Assembly: GCF_014640115.1 (NCBI RefSeq)
Contig: NZ_BMGI01000001.1
Location: forward strand, 146,501-210,500
From: Sinisalibacter lacisalsi
GTDB taxonomy: Bacteria > Pseudomonadota > Alphaproteobacteria > Rhodobacterales > Rhodobacteraceae
Direction of reading: 5' to 3'
DNA: 64,000 nucleotides
Shown here: piece by piece, positions 1 through 12,313 of the stretch
Layout of the letters: every line of letters begins with the position of its first letter
Numbering within the stretch: the first letter of the stretch is position 1
Notes under the pieces: generated by a model
Told to the model about the DNA's origin: nothing
What the model saw: the letters and a program-made list of their open reading frames with translations, nothing else
The model's database searches: none
Translations under genes and position numbers: made by a program

Positions 1-3018
<3,018 letters not shown>

Positions 3019-3041
3019 GGTCGGCGCTAACAATGACAAGA

Positions 3042-3070
3042 GGAGCGGCCCGGCGATGGGCCGCTCCTTT
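3042..3070 (+). terminator. Rho-independent terminator of gltB
   Basis: A perfect 10-bp stem (3042-3051 with 3058-3067) around a 6-base loop is followed by TTT. It lies 24 bases after the gltB stop and directly before the convergent stop of the next gene, so it may serve both sides. Confidence 0.8.
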
Positions 3071-3075
3071 CACAT

Positions 3076-3582
3076 TCAGATATCGGCGAAGCCCACCACG
3101 TAGTTGTGGCCGTATTGCTTGGCGTATTTCGGGCAGGTCGTGTAGTAGAAATAAATGTTGCCCTCGGGCTTGCCCCGCTCGGCGGCGAGCGCCCGCATCT
3201 CCTCGCACCAGTCTTTCATTCGCGAATAGGGTCCGTCGAACACACGGGTAACGAAAGTGCCTGTCAGTCGCACCATCTCTTCGTGGGGCACGTCCTTGCT
3301 GGCCGCAAAGTAATGCTCCGAGGTCCAGGCCCCGAGATCGCGCGACAGCACGAGAAACTCTTTCGGATCATAGGCCCCCGCCGCTTCGAGGTGACTATGC
3401 ACCCGGGGAAACACACGCCCCATATCGACGGGCACATGAAACACCGCATGAGTCACCGCGCGCACGAAAAGCTTCTCCTGAAAATGCAGCTCCAGACCAT
3501 CCCACGCTGCCGGATCAAACCGGGGGCAGCATCCCGTTTCGGTGTCGGACATATCGGTGATCGGCAGGATATCGTATGGCAT
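3076..3582 (-). CDS. Conserved hypothetical protein
   Basis: A 168-residue soluble protein with no signal peptide or membrane segment. I chose the ATG at 3582 because AAAGGAGAG lies at a good distance upstream; a longer in-frame extension exists but has no ribosome site. The protein has a CC pair near the N-terminus (TGCCPRF), a central aromatic and histidine-rich part, and a C-terminal motif YFYYTTCPKYAKQYG that looks like a conserved feature of a widespread small-protein family annotated only as hypothetical. Function is unknown to me. It is divergent from mtgA and convergent with gltB, so it is probably a single-gene unit. Confidence 0.8.
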   Translation of the reverse strand: MPYDILPITDMSDTETGCCPRFDPAAWDGLELHFQEKLFVRAVTHAVFHVPVDMGRVFPRVHSHLEAAGAYDPKEFLVLSRDLGAWTSEHYFAASKDVPHEEMVRLTGTFVTRVFDGPYSRMKDWCEEMRALAAERGKPEGNIYFYYTTCPKYAKQYGHNYVVGFADI

Positions 3583-3666
3583 CGCTCTCTCCTTTCCCCG
3601 GTTTCCATAGCACCAAAGGGCGCAGCCCGCCTTGATCTCGCTCCTGCCCGGCGGGCCTTGGCCGAT

Positions 3667-3677
3667 CCCCCCCCCCC
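3667..3677. repeat. Run of 11 cytosines in a divergent promoter region
   Basis: Eleven consecutive C bases lie between the divergent starts of the hypothetical gene (3582) and mtgA (3714), 37 bases before the mtgA start. Homopolymer tracts of this length can slip during replication; whether it matters for expression is not shown by the sequence. Confidence 0.9.
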
Positions 3678-3713
3678 GCTTGACCGGGAGGCGCACGGCG
3701 GTGACAAGGAACC

Positions 3714-4472
3714 ATGGCGCGATCTGACGACACCAAGAATGCATCGCTGACGCTCGGGATCTTGCGCGGGCTCTGGCGGCTGGTGATGCGTGGCGTCGGG
3801 CGCTTCGGCGGCTTCGTGATGCGCTGGGTCCGCCGTGTGCTCTCGGTTTTCTTCGCCTTGATCGCCGTGGGCGTGGGCGCCTACGCGTTCTTCGATCCAC
3901 CCACAACGCTCTACATGGCCGCCGAGAAAGGCAGGCTTGACCAGCTGGCGCATGAATGGGTCGATTTCGACGAGATCGCCCCGGTGATGGCGCGCTCGGC
4001 CGTCGCGGCGGAAGACGCCAGTTTCTGCACCCACTGGGGCTTCGACATGGCGGCGATCCGTCAGGTGATCGACGCCGGTGAAAACCGTGGCGCGTCGACG
4101 ATCAGCCAGCAGGTGGTGAAGAACGTCTACCTCTGGCCCGCGCGCTCCTGGGTGCGCAAGGCGCTTGAAGCACTGATCACGCCGGTGATGGAGCTTGTCT
4201 GGTCGAAGCGCCGCATCCTCGAGGTCTATCTCAACATGATCGAATTCGACGAGGGGGTGTTTGGCGTTGAAGCGGCGGCGCAGCACTACTTCGGGGTGCC
4301 GGCCGCCAGGCTCACCGCCGATCAGGCCGCCCGCCTCGCCGCTGTCCTGCCGGCGCCGAAAGAGCGCTCGGCCGCAGCGCCCGCGCAATTCGTCATCCGC
4401 CGCGCCGCGTCGATCCGCGACGGGGCGGCGACAATCCTCCGGGATGGCCGGGCCGCCTGCTTCGAGGATTGA
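3714..4472 (+). CDS. mtgA: Monofunctional biosynthetic peptidoglycan transglycosylase
   Basis: A 252-residue inner-membrane glycosyltransferase (GT51) that polymerises lipid II into glycan strands without a transpeptidase domain. One membrane segment lies at about residues 42-62 after a basic cytoplasmic start. The GT51 motifs follow in order: EDASFCTHWGFD with the catalytic glutamate, GASTISQQVVKN, and KRRILEVYLNMIEF followed by GVFGVEAAAQHYFG. Length fits MtgA and excludes a bifunctional PBP1. The start is the ATG preceded by AAGGAA. It is followed after 53 bases by a GST gene in the same direction, possibly co-transcribed. Confidence 0.93.
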   Translation: MARSDDTKNASLTLGILRGLWRLVMRGVGRFGGFVMRWVRRVLSVFFALIAVGVGAYAFFDPPTTLYMAAEKGRLDQLAHEWVDFDEIAPVMARSAVAAEDASFCTHWGFDMAAIRQVIDAGENRGASTISQQVVKNVYLWPARSWVRKALEALITPVMELVWSKRRILEVYLNMIEFDEGVFGVEAAAQHYFGVPAARLTADQAARLAAVLPAPKERSAAAPAQFVIRRAASIRDGAATILRDGRAACFED

Positions 4473-4525
4473 ACGCCGCTTCTTTTCACGCCATTACCTG
4501 CTGAACCCCAAGAGAACCGCCGAAC

Positions 4526-5187
4526 ATGACCCGCCTGTTTCACTTCCCGCTCTCCCCGTTCTGCCGCAAGGTGCGCCTTTCGCTGGCGGAGAAGAAGATC
4601 GACGTCGAGCTGGTCGAAGAACGCTACTGGGAAAAGACCTCCGAATTCCTGCGCCGCAACCCGGCCGGCAAGGTGCCGATCCTGAAACTGGACGGAAAGA
4701 CGCTCACTGAAAGCGCGGCAATCTGCGAATACATCGAGGAACGTTACCCGAGCCCCTCGCTGATGCCCGGCGATCCCGATGGCCGCTACGAGGTGCGCCG
4801 GCTGGTGACGTGGTTCGACGACAAGTTCCACAACGAGGTCACCTCGAAGCTGCTCTACGAGCGGGTGAACAAGAAGATCACCGGGCAGGGCTACCCGGAT
4901 TCCCATAACGTCAAGGCGGGCGCGCGGTCGATCAAGTATCACCTCGATTACATGGGCTGGCTGCTCGACATGCGCCGCTGGCTGGCCGGCGACACGATGA
5001 CGCTCGCCGATTTCGCCGCCGCCGCGCACCTGTCGAGCCTCGATTACATCTCGGACGTGGATTGGGACCGTAACGCCAACGTCCGCGAGTGGTATTCCAA
5101 GATCAAATCACGGCCCGCCTTCCGCTCGATCCTTGCCGACCAGATCCCCGGCTTTCCGCAGCCACCGCATTACGCGGACCTTGATTT

Positions 5188-5191
<4 letters not shown>
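4526..5191 (+). CDS. Glutathione S-transferase family protein
   Basis: A 221-residue cytosolic protein with an N-terminal thioredoxin-fold domain (residues 1-80: [15 protein letters not shown], then [28 protein letters not shown]) and an all-helical C-terminal GST domain. The cysteine in the PFCRK motif at the active-site position suggests a Cys-type GST rather than a Tyr/Ser type. The substrate cannot be read from sequence. The stop codon overlaps the TTG start of queG, so the two genes are likely translationally coupled. Confidence 0.9.
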
Positions 5192-6225
<1,034 letters not shown>

Positions 6226-6313
6226 CCCCTCAAGACCCATTTTTCAGGGGCTTTCGCGGCAGGGTCGAATCACCCTGACGAACGCGATCATAGGACTGGA
6301 TCCATAATTAGAA

Positions 6314-6327
6314 TTGATCCAGATCAA
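6314..6327 (+). promoter_or_regulatory. FNR/FnrL-type binding site upstream of cytochrome c peroxidase
   Basis: The perfect dyad TTGAT-CCAG-ATCAA matches the consensus for FNR/Anr/FnrL regulators. Its centre is about 61 bases before the ATG of the peroxidase gene; if it sits at -41.5 (class II activation), transcription would start near 6362, just before the ribosome site. FNR control of ccp genes is known in Paracoccus and Rhodobacter relatives; here it is an inference from the site. Confidence 0.85.
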
Positions 6328-6381
6328 CGCTTTTTCAGGCCCTCTCTGGTCAGGTTCGGGGCATCTAAACGGAGGTTCCCA

Positions 6382-7422
6382 ATGAAGAAATTCGCTGTTG
6401 CGTTGCTTGCCACCACAGCCCTCGCCACCCCGGTGTTGGGCGATGAACTGATGGAAGCAGCGCAGGATATGTTCAAACCCCTGCCCTCGACCATGCCGGC
6501 GCTGGCCGACAACGTGGTCACGCCGGAAAAGATCGAGCTGGGCAAGGCCCTGTTCTTCGATCCGCGCCTTTCGGCGTCGGGCGTGTTCTCGTGCTACTCC
6601 TGCCACAACCTGACCACCGGCGGGGATGACAACCTCGAAACCTCGATCGGTCACGGCTGGCAAAAAGGCCCGCGCAACTCGCCGACGGTTCTGAACGCGG
6701 TGTTCAACGAAGCCCAGTTCTGGGATGGCCGCGCCGCCGACCTCGCGGCTCAGGCGAAAGGCCCGATCCAGGCCGGCGTCGAAATGGCGAACACCCCCGA
6801 GCAGGTGGTGGACACGCTGAACTCGATGCCGCAATACGTGTCGATGTTCCAGGCCGCCTTCGATAGCGACGACGCGGTGAGCTTCGACAACATGGCGAAG
6901 GCGATCGAGGCGTTCGAAGCCACGCTGATCACACCCGCACCGTTCGACGCCTACCTTAACGGTGACGCCGGCGCGCTGACCGACGATCAGAAAGCCGGTC
7001 TGGAACTGTTCATGGACAAGGGCTGTGTCGCCTGCCACGCCGGTATCAACGTCGGTGGCGAAGGTTACTTCCCCTTCGGCCTGATCGAGAAGCCGGGCGC
7101 CGAGATCCTGCCGGAAGGCGACAAGGGCCGCTTCGCCGTGACCGAAACGATCGACGACGAATACGTGTTCCGCGCCTCGCCGCTGCGCAACATCGCGCTC
7201 ACCGCGCCCTATTTCCACTCGGGCAAGGTGTGGGATCTCAAGGTCGCCGTGCAGATCATGGCCGAAAGCCAGCTTGGCGACGAACTGAACGACGAGGAAG
7301 CCGACCAGATCGTGGCCTTCCTCGGCAGCCTGACCGGCACGATGCCGGAGGTGACGGTGCCGATCCTGCCGCCGGAAACCGCAACCACGCCGCGTCCGAC
7401 CGCAGAGGTTCTGCCCCAATAA
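6382..7422 (+). CDS. ccpA: Di-haem cytochrome c peroxidase, periplasmic
   Basis: A 346-residue exported protein that reduces hydrogen peroxide to water with electrons from c-type cytochromes. A cleavable signal peptide (about residues 1-21, ending VLGD) is followed by two CXXCH haem motifs: CYSCH (about residue 73) and CVACH (about residue 214). The ATG is preceded by GGAGG at 8-10 bases. The C-terminus carries a proline/threonine-rich tail after the usual end of the domain. A perfect FNR-type site lies upstream and a strong terminator downstream, so it is a single-gene unit probably induced at low oxygen. The family also includes MauG-like proteins, but arrangement and length fit CcpA. Confidence 0.93.
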   Translation: MKKFAVALLATTALATPVLGDELMEAAQDMFKPLPSTMPALADNVVTPEKIELGKALFFDPRLSASGVFSCYSCHNLTTGGDDNLETSIGHGWQKGPRNSPTVLNAVFNEAQFWDGRAADLAAQAKGPIQAGVEMANTPEQVVDTLNSMPQYVSMFQAAFDSDDAVSFDNMAKAIEAFEATLITPAPFDAYLNGDAGALTDDQKAGLELFMDKGCVACHAGINVGGEGYFPFGLIEKPGAEILPEGDKGRFAVTETIDDEYVFRASPLRNIALTAPYFHSGKVWDLKVAVQIMAESQLGDELNDEEADQIVAFLGSLTGTMPEVTVPILPPETATTPRPTAEVLPQ

Positions 7423-7446
7423 TCCCCCAATCGGGGAAATCGGATC

Positions 7447-7471
7447 GGGCCGGCCTCGCGCCGGCCCTTTT
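7447..7471 (+). terminator. Rho-independent terminator of cytochrome c peroxidase gene
   Basis: A perfect 8-bp all-GC stem (7447-7454 with 7460-7467), a 5-base loop and TTTT follow the peroxidase stop codon by 24 bases. Confidence 0.88.
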
Positions 7472-7503
7472 CATGGCACGCCGTCGGCCAGCCCGTGGCC
7501 CGC

Positions 7504-7923
7504 TCAGTGCATCGTGAAGGCCTCCACCGCCGCCGCCACACCATCGGAGGCGCGGGCGATGGGAAAGGGTCCGAGCGTGCTCCCGCCAACAACGTAGGTG
7601 ATCCGCGTGGCATCGCGCCCTTCGCGGAAGACGACCCGCACATCCGCACCCTTCGCGGCAAAGGCGCGCGACAACGAAAGCGCAAGCTGCGCCTTGCTGG
7701 GGCCACCCGGGCGCGTTGGCCCCCAGTCGACCAAAGCGACGATCTCGCGAGAGTCCCCATCTCCGCGATAAGCGCGCAGGGCCTGCTCGGTGATCCCGAG
7801 CGGGCGCAGGTTCGGATCCTTGGTGACATGGAACCAGGCCAGCGCCACCGCCGTGGGAAGCACGATCACGGCGGCGATCAGTGAAACATACGCCACGCCA
7901 CGGCGTTGCTGCGTTTGCGACAT
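7504..7923 (-). CDS. Hypothetical membrane-anchored protein
   Basis: A protein of 139 residues when started at the ATG at 7923 (an in-frame GTG at 7944 would add 7). It has one N-terminal membrane segment (about residues 12-31, VSLIAAVIVLPTAVALAWF) and a C-terminal soluble part of about 105 residues with no motif I recognise. The pattern suggests a signal anchor with the domain in the periplasm. It lies downstream of ilvE on the same strand with a 72-base gap. The start is uncertain because neither candidate has a strong ribosome site. Confidence 0.65.
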   Translation of the reverse strand: MSQTQQRRGVAYVSLIAAVIVLPTAVALAWFHVTKDPNLRPLGITEQALRAYRGDGDSREIVALVDWGPTRPGGPSKAQLALSLSRAFAAKGADVRVVFREGRDATRITYVVGGSTLGPFPIARASDGVAAAVEAFTMH

Positions 7924-7995
7924 GAGAGCCCCCGGGCTGAACACGGCCAGCCTGGAGCAAATCCCTTCAGGAAACGTGAACGCCCGCAGCCCAGA

Positions 7996-8865
7996 TCAGC
8001 TTCGCACCAGCGCCTCGTAGGCTTCCGAGATCTCGCGGGTCAGCGCCCCGACCTCGAAGGTGTAATCGCCGATCTGGCCAACGGGGGTGACCTCCGCCGC
8101 CGACCCGGTGAGCCAGCACTGCTCGAAACCGGCCATCTCCTCGGGCATGATGTGGCGCTCGTGCACGGTGATGTCGCGCTCTTTCAGCATGCCGATCACG
8201 GTCTGGCGGGTCAGGCCGTTGAGGATCGCGTCGGGGAGCGGAGTGTGGACCTCGCCATCCTTGACGAAGAAGACGTTGGCGCCCGTCGCCTCGGCCACGT
8301 AACCGCGATAATCGAAGAACAGCGCGTCCGAGCAGCCCTTGGCCTCGGCCGCGTGCTTGGACATGGTGCAGATCATGTAAAGCCCCGCCGCCTTTGCCGC
8401 CGTCGGGATCGTCTCCGGGCTCGGGCGCTTCCATTTCGAGATATCGAGCTTGGCGCCCTTGAACTTGGCGTCGCCGTAATAGCTGCCCCACTCCCACGCC
8501 GCGATGGCGAGGCGCACGGGGTTGCGCGCCGACGACACGCCCATGTCGGGCCCGGCACCGCGGAAGGCAACGGCCCGCACGTAGGCATCGCTGAGCCCGT
8601 TGGCCTTCACCACCTCGTATTTCGCCGCCTCGATCTGCTCGACCGTCCAGGGGATCTCCATGTCGATCAGTTCAGCCGATTTCAGAAGGCGTTGGCTGTG
8701 CTTCTCCGACAGGAAGATCTTGCCACCGTAGGCGCGTTCGCCTTCGAATACCGACGAGGCATAGTGCAAGGCGTGGCTCAGGATGTGCACCTTCGCGTCG
8801 CGCCACTCCACGAGCGTGCCGTCCATCCAGATCTTGCCGTCGCGATCATCATAGGCCCCAATCAT
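7996..8865 (-). CDS. ilvE: Branched-chain amino acid aminotransferase
   Basis: A 289-residue fold-type IV PLP enzyme for the last step of valine, leucine and isoleucine synthesis. The probable PLP lysine is K158 in TIPTAAKAAGLYM, the position of the lysine in E. coli IlvE. Other family stretches are HALHYASSVFEGERAY near residue 31 and the GLTRQTVIGML segment near the phosphate site. Length is slightly short but typical of the alphaproteobacterial form. The ATG is preceded by AAGGAG. It is divergent from the MarR-type gene at 9040, sharing a 174-base promoter region. A D-amino-acid or aminodeoxychorismate type IV enzyme is a less likely alternative. Confidence 0.92.
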   Translation of the reverse strand: MIGAYDDRDGKIWMDGTLVEWRDAKVHILSHALHYASSVFEGERAYGGKIFLSEKHSQRLLKSAELIDMEIPWTVEQIEAAKYEVVKANGLSDAYVRAVAFRGAGPDMGVSSARNPVRLAIAAWEWGSYYGDAKFKGAKLDISKWKRPSPETIPTAAKAAGLYMICTMSKHAAEAKGCSDALFFDYRGYVAEATGANVFFVKDGEVHTPLPDAILNGLTRQTVIGMLKERDITVHERHIMPEEMAGFEQCWLTGSAAEVTPVGQIGDYTFEVGALTREISEAYEALVRS

Positions 8866-8969
8866 GGTTTGCTCCTTCTTGCGCCTTGCAACTTTTCAGA
8901 TATTGCGCAAGTTAGGTCCGATGTGGACATAAAGTTACGCAAAATTCGGGATTCGCTATCAGTCAGGTC

Positions 8970-8997
8970 TTGGAATGTCAATAAGGCTGACATAAAA
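8970..8997 (+). promoter_or_regulatory. Candidate promoter with inverted repeat before the MarR-type gene
   Basis: TTGGAA (8970-8975) and ATAAAA (8992-8997) are spaced by 16 bases, and the spacer is filled by the inverted repeat TGTCA-N7-TGACA (8976-8992). A repressor bound there would block the promoter, which fits autoregulation by the MarR protein. A second small dyad, GTCC-N5-GGAC, lies at 8916-8928 nearer to ilvE. All assignments are by eye. Confidence 0.5.
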
Positions 8998-9039
8998 GCG
9001 GGTGCGGAGAACCCAGGGTAACGCGAGGAGGTGGAGCAC

Positions 9040-9543
9040 ATGGGAGATCGGATAGGACCGGGCGGACCGTCGCTGCTGTTTCTGACCGACGAACAGCTCA
9101 GGCAGGGCATCGAGGCGATGTTCTTTGCCTACCGCGGCTTCACCGCCGATCCCGACCGGATTCTCAACGCCCATGGCTACGGCCGCGCCCATCACCGCGC
9201 GCTGCATTTCATCCATCGCAGCCCGGGCACCACGGTGAACAACCTGCTCTCCATCCTCGGGGTCACCAAGCAATCGCTGAACCGCGTGCTGCGCTCGCTG
9301 ATCGAGGACGGCCTGGTGAACGCGCGCGTCGGCACCCGCGACAAGCGCGAGCGCCATCTCTTTCTAACGGAAACGGGCGAACGGCTGGAACGCGAGCTTG
9401 CAGAAGTGCAGCGCGAGCGGATGCGCGCGGCCTACCGCGAGGCCGGGCCCGAGGCCGTGCGGGGCTTTCGAACCGTGCTGGAAGCGATGATGGACCCGAG
9501 CATGCGCCGGCACTTCAACCGATTGAAAGAAGGCGAGGGATGA
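9040..9543 (+). CDS. petP: MarR-family transcriptional regulator, PetP-like
   Basis: A 167-residue winged-helix regulator. The HTH covers GTTVNNLLSILGVTKQSLN (about residues 63-81) followed by the wing with GTRDKRERHLFLT. I chose the ATG at 9040 over the GTG at 9031 because AGGAGG ends about 8 bases before it. The gene overlaps the next, an OmpR-type response regulator, by ATGA. A MarR-like gene coupled to an OmpR-like gene is the arrangement of petP-petR of Rhodobacter capsulatus, which are needed for cytochrome bc1 expression, and petABC lies 17 kb downstream in this window. The PetP name rests on that context. Confidence 0.8.
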   Translation: MGDRIGPGGPSLLFLTDEQLRQGIEAMFFAYRGFTADPDRILNAHGYGRAHHRALHFIHRSPGTTVNNLLSILGVTKQSLNRVLRSLIEDGLVNARVGTRDKRERHLFLTETGERLERELAEVQRERMRAAYREAGPEAVRGFRTVLEAMMDPSMRRHFNRLKEGEG

Positions 9544-10199
9544 CGGAACCGGCTCCCACGCACCTCCTGGTGGCCGATGGTGACGAGCGGCTGCGCGATC
9601 TGCTGCGCCAGTATCTCAAGACCCAGGGCTTCCTCGTCAGTGTGGCGCGTGACGCCGAACATGCCGGCCGCCTTCTTTCCGGGCTGGACTTCGACCTCGT
9701 CCTCCTCGACGCCGCCCTGCCGAATGCGATCCCCCTCGCACAGGGCTTGTCGACGGCGGTGCTCCACCTCGTTCCCAAGGGTCTCGCCCCCCCCTGTGAA
9801 GGCGAATGGATTGCCAAACCATTCGAGCCGAAGGAGCTGTGCCAGCGGATCAACACGATCCTCAAGCGCCGGCAACCGGCCGCAGCCCCCGCGCCCCGGG
9901 TTGTCGACCTCGGGGAAATGCGGTTCGACATCAGCACCGGGACGATGACCCGGGCCGGCATCCCGATGCGGCTCACGGCAACCGAAGTTCAACTGATGCG
10001 CGCGCTCGCGGCCGATCTCGGCAAGCCGGTCGGGCGGGGCGAACTGGTGGCCCGCCTCGGGCGCGAAGGGCTGCAAGCCAAGGCCCGCGCGGTGGACGTG
10101 CAGATCACCCGTTTGCGGCGAAAGCTCGAAGTTGACCCGAAATCTCCGCGTCACCTGCAAACCGTTCGCGGCGCGGGCTACATGCTGGTGGGCGACTGA
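9540..10199 (+). CDS. petR: OmpR-family response regulator, PetR-like, with shortened receiver domain
   Basis: A 219-residue DNA-binding regulator. The C-terminal OmpR/PhoB winged helix (about residues 122-218, ending RGAGYML) is complete. The receiver is altered: the acidic pocket reads VADGDE instead of a double Asp, the likely phospho-acceptor D57 (VLLDAALP) is kept, the loop after it lacks the usual DG pair, the region between there and the conserved lysine (K93 in IAKPFEP) is short, and the conserved Thr/Ser position is unclear. No histidine kinase gene is near. It is translationally coupled to petP by an ATGA overlap. It may work without classical phosphorylation; that is inference. Confidence 0.85.
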   Translation: MTEPAPTHLLVADGDERLRDLLRQYLKTQGFLVSVARDAEHAGRLLSGLDFDLVLLDAALPNAIPLAQGLSTAVLHLVPKGLAPPCEGEWIAKPFEPKELCQRINTILKRRQPAAAPAPRVVDLGEMRFDISTGTMTRAGIPMRLTATEVQLMRALAADLGKPVGRGELVARLGREGLQAKARAVDVQITRLRRKLEVDPKSPRHLQTVRGAGYMLVGD

Positions 10200-10255
10200 G
10201 CCTGATCGCCCGCTTTGCCCTTGGCACCGGGGCGCGAAAACAGCATGGTCCGTCC

Positions 10256-11191
10256 ATGACAACAGCTTTCTTCTCCCACCCCGACTGTCTCCAGCATATC
10301 AACCCCCCCGGGCACCCCGAACAGGTCGCCCGGCTCAAGGCGATCGACGCCGCGCTCGCCAGCCCGATCTTCGACGCGCTGGTGCGGCGCGATGCCCCGC
10401 TCGGCGACGAGGAGGCGATCCGCCGCGCGCATCCGAAGGTGCAGATCGACGCGATCCGCGACGTCATCCCTGAATCGGGCTTGGCCCGGATCGACCCCGA
10501 CACCACCGCTTCGCCCGGCTCGTGGAACGCGGCCCTGCGCGCGGTGGGGGGCGCTTGCGCCGCCGTCGATGCCGTGCTTACGGGCGAGGTGGCCAATGCC
10601 TTCGTCGCCGCGCGCCCGCCCGGCCACCATGCCGAGCGTGCCAATGCGATGGGGTTCTGCTTGTTTTCCAACATCGCCATCGCCGCGCTGCACGCGCTGG
10701 AAACGCACGGGCTGACCCGCGTCGCGGTGCTTGATTTCGACGTGCACCACGGCAACGGCACGCAGGACGTGCTCTGGAACGAAAGCCGCGTGCACTTCGC
10801 CTCGTCGCACCAGATGCCGCTGTTTCCCGGCACCGGCGCGGCCCACGAGAAGGGGGCTTACCTCCAGATCATGAACGTGCCGCTGCGCGAAGGCACCGGT
10901 GGCGAAGCGATGCGCGAAGCCTGGGAAGGCAGGATCCTGCCCTGGGTGAAGGAGTGGGAGCCCGAACTCGTGCTCGTCTCCGCCGGCTTCGATGCCCACC
11001 GCGCCGATCCGCTCGCGGGCCTGCACTGGACAACCGAGGATTTCGGCTGGATCACCCACCGGATCTGCGATCTCGCCGACGATTGCTGCGGCGGCAAGGT
11101 GGTCTCGACACTCGAGGGTGGTTATGATCTGGAAGCGCTCGCCGACAGCGTCGGCCTGCACGTGGAAGTTCTTATGGAGCGGGGATCATGA
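10256..11191 (+). CDS. Histone deacetylase family hydrolase
   Basis: A 311-residue zinc-dependent amidohydrolase of the class II HDAC / acetylpolyamine amidohydrolase superfamily. Motifs present: RPPGHHAE with the catalytic histidine pair (about residue 120), DFDVHHGNGTQD with zinc ligands (about 161), and SAGFDAHRADPL (about 242) with the third ligand. Bacterial substrates are acetylated polyamines or lysines and cannot be told from sequence. The ATG start overlaps no gene; the stop overlaps the ATG of xseB by four bases, so it is probably the first gene of an operon with xseB, ispA and dxs. Confidence 0.92.
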   Translation: MTTAFFSHPDCLQHINPPGHPEQVARLKAIDAALASPIFDALVRRDAPLGDEEAIRRAHPKVQIDAIRDVIPESGLARIDPDTTASPGSWNAALRAVGGACAAVDAVLTGEVANAFVAARPPGHHAERANAMGFCLFSNIAIAALHALETHGLTRVAVLDFDVHHGNGTQDVLWNESRVHFASSHQMPLFPGTGAAHEKGAYLQIMNVPLREGTGGEAMREAWEGRILPWVKEWEPELVLVSAGFDAHRADPLAGLHWTTEDFGWITHRICDLADDCCGGKVVSTLEGGYDLEALADSVGLHVEVLMERGS

Positions 11192-11430
11192 GCGAAAAAC
11201 CGGTGGAAGAGATGAGCTTCGAGGAAGCCATGCAGGAGCTCGAGGCCGTCGTCGGCCAGCTCGAGCGGGGCGACGTGGCGCTGGAAGACTCGATCAAGCT
11301 CTACGAGCGCGGCGCGGCGTTGAAGGCGCGTTGCGAGGTGAAGCTCAAGGAAGCCGAGGAAAAGGTGGCCGCGATCACCCTGGACGCGAACGGCAATCCC
11401 TCCGGCACAAAGCCCGTCGAAGGCCTCTAG
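11188..11430 (+). CDS. xseB: Exodeoxyribonuclease VII small subunit
   Basis: An 80-residue partner of XseA, the nuclease that degrades single-stranded DNA. The typical sequence SFEEAMQELEAVVGQLERGDVALEDSIKLYERG and the following charged helix are present, forming a helical hairpin. The gene overlaps the HDAC-fold gene by ATGA and its TAG stop is directly followed by the ATG of ispA, so it is tightly coupled on both sides. The xseA gene is not in the window. Confidence 0.95.
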   Translation: MSEKPVEEMSFEEAMQELEAVVGQLERGDVALEDSIKLYERGAALKARCEVKLKEAEEKVAAITLDANGNPSGTKPVEGL

Positions 11431-12291
11431 ATGTTTCGTGCGCGTTTGGCCGAAGACGCCGCGCTGGTGCGTGCCCGCCTGATCGACGCCCTGCCGAAAT
11501 CCGGCCCGATGGCCGCGCCGATGGCCTATGCCGTGTCCGGCGGCAAGGGGCTGCGCGGCTTCCTGGTGATCGAAGGCGCGCGGATGCTGGGGATCGACCC
11601 AGACGGCGCCTGCTTTCCCGCCGCCGCCGTCGAGGCGATTCACGCCTACAGCCTCGTGCATGACGATCTGCCCGCGATGGACGACGACGATCTGCGCCGG
11701 GGCCAGCCCACGCTGCACCGAAAGTGGGACGAAGCCACCGCGATTCTCGTCGGCGACGCGCTTCAATCGCTCGCCTTCGAATTGGTGACGCACGCCGAGG
11801 TGGGGCCTGCCGAGGTGCGGGTGACGCTCGCACGCACGCTTGCAGAGGCCGCGGGCGCGCGCGGCATGGTGCTGGGCCAGGCGCTCGACATCGCCGCCGA
11901 GAGCGCGGCCGCGCCGCTCACGCTGGACGAGATCACCGCGCTTCAGGCTGGCAAGACCGGGGCGCTGATCCGCTGGTCGGCGATGGCCGGCGCCTTGCTC
12001 GCAGGTGAATCCCCCGAACCGCTGCGGCGCTACGGCGAGGCGCTGGGGCTTGCCTTCCAGATCGCCGACGACGTGCTCGACGTGGAAGGCGACGCGGCGA
12101 AAGTGGGCAAGGCCGTGGGCAAGGATGCCAATGCGAACAAGGCCACGTTCGTCTCGCTCCTTGGCCTCGAAACGGCAAAAACCCGCGCAGCCGAACTTGT
12201 GGATGAAGCCTGCGAGGCGCTTTTGCCTTACGGTAAAGAGGCTGAAACCTTGCGGCAGGCTGCCCGCTTCGTTATTGCCCGAGACGCCTGA
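11431..12291 (+). CDS. ispA: Polyprenyl diphosphate synthase, farnesyl/geranylgeranyl type
   Basis: A 286-residue prenyltransferase that condenses DMAPP with IPP to C15 (or C20) diphosphate. The first Asp-rich motif is [10 protein letters not shown] (about residue 77) and the second is DDVLD (about 213), both binding magnesium and substrate diphosphate. The start is the ATG immediately after the xseB stop. Downstream dxs supplies IPP/DMAPP precursors, so the block is an isoprenoid operon. Chain length is not certain; in phototrophic relatives a separate crtE makes C20, so C15 is most likely. Confidence 0.92.
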   Translation: MFRARLAEDAALVRARLIDALPKSGPMAAPMAYAVSGGKGLRGFLVIEGARMLGIDPDGACFPAAAVEAIHAYSLVHDDLPAMDDDDLRRGQPTLHRKWDEATAILVGDALQSLAFELVTHAEVGPAEVRVTLARTLAEAAGARGMVLGQALDIAAESAAAPLTLDEITALQAGKTGALIRWSAMAGALLAGESPEPLRRYGEALGLAFQIADDVLDVEGDAAKVGKAVGKDANANKATFVSLLGLETAKTRAAELVDEACEALLPYGKEAETLRQAARFVIARDA

Positions 12292-12313
12292 GTTCTTGAA
12301 AGTCGATATTGTC

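Noticed and set aside
6229-6251. CCCCT...AGGGG inverted repeat after queG as a terminator
   Set aside because: Only a 5-base stem with a long loop and no T-run after the right arm; too weak.
12005-12313. An N-terminal extension of 103 residues for dxs
   Set aside because: It overlaps ispA in another frame and does not look like DXS; the ATG at 12314 gives the normal length.
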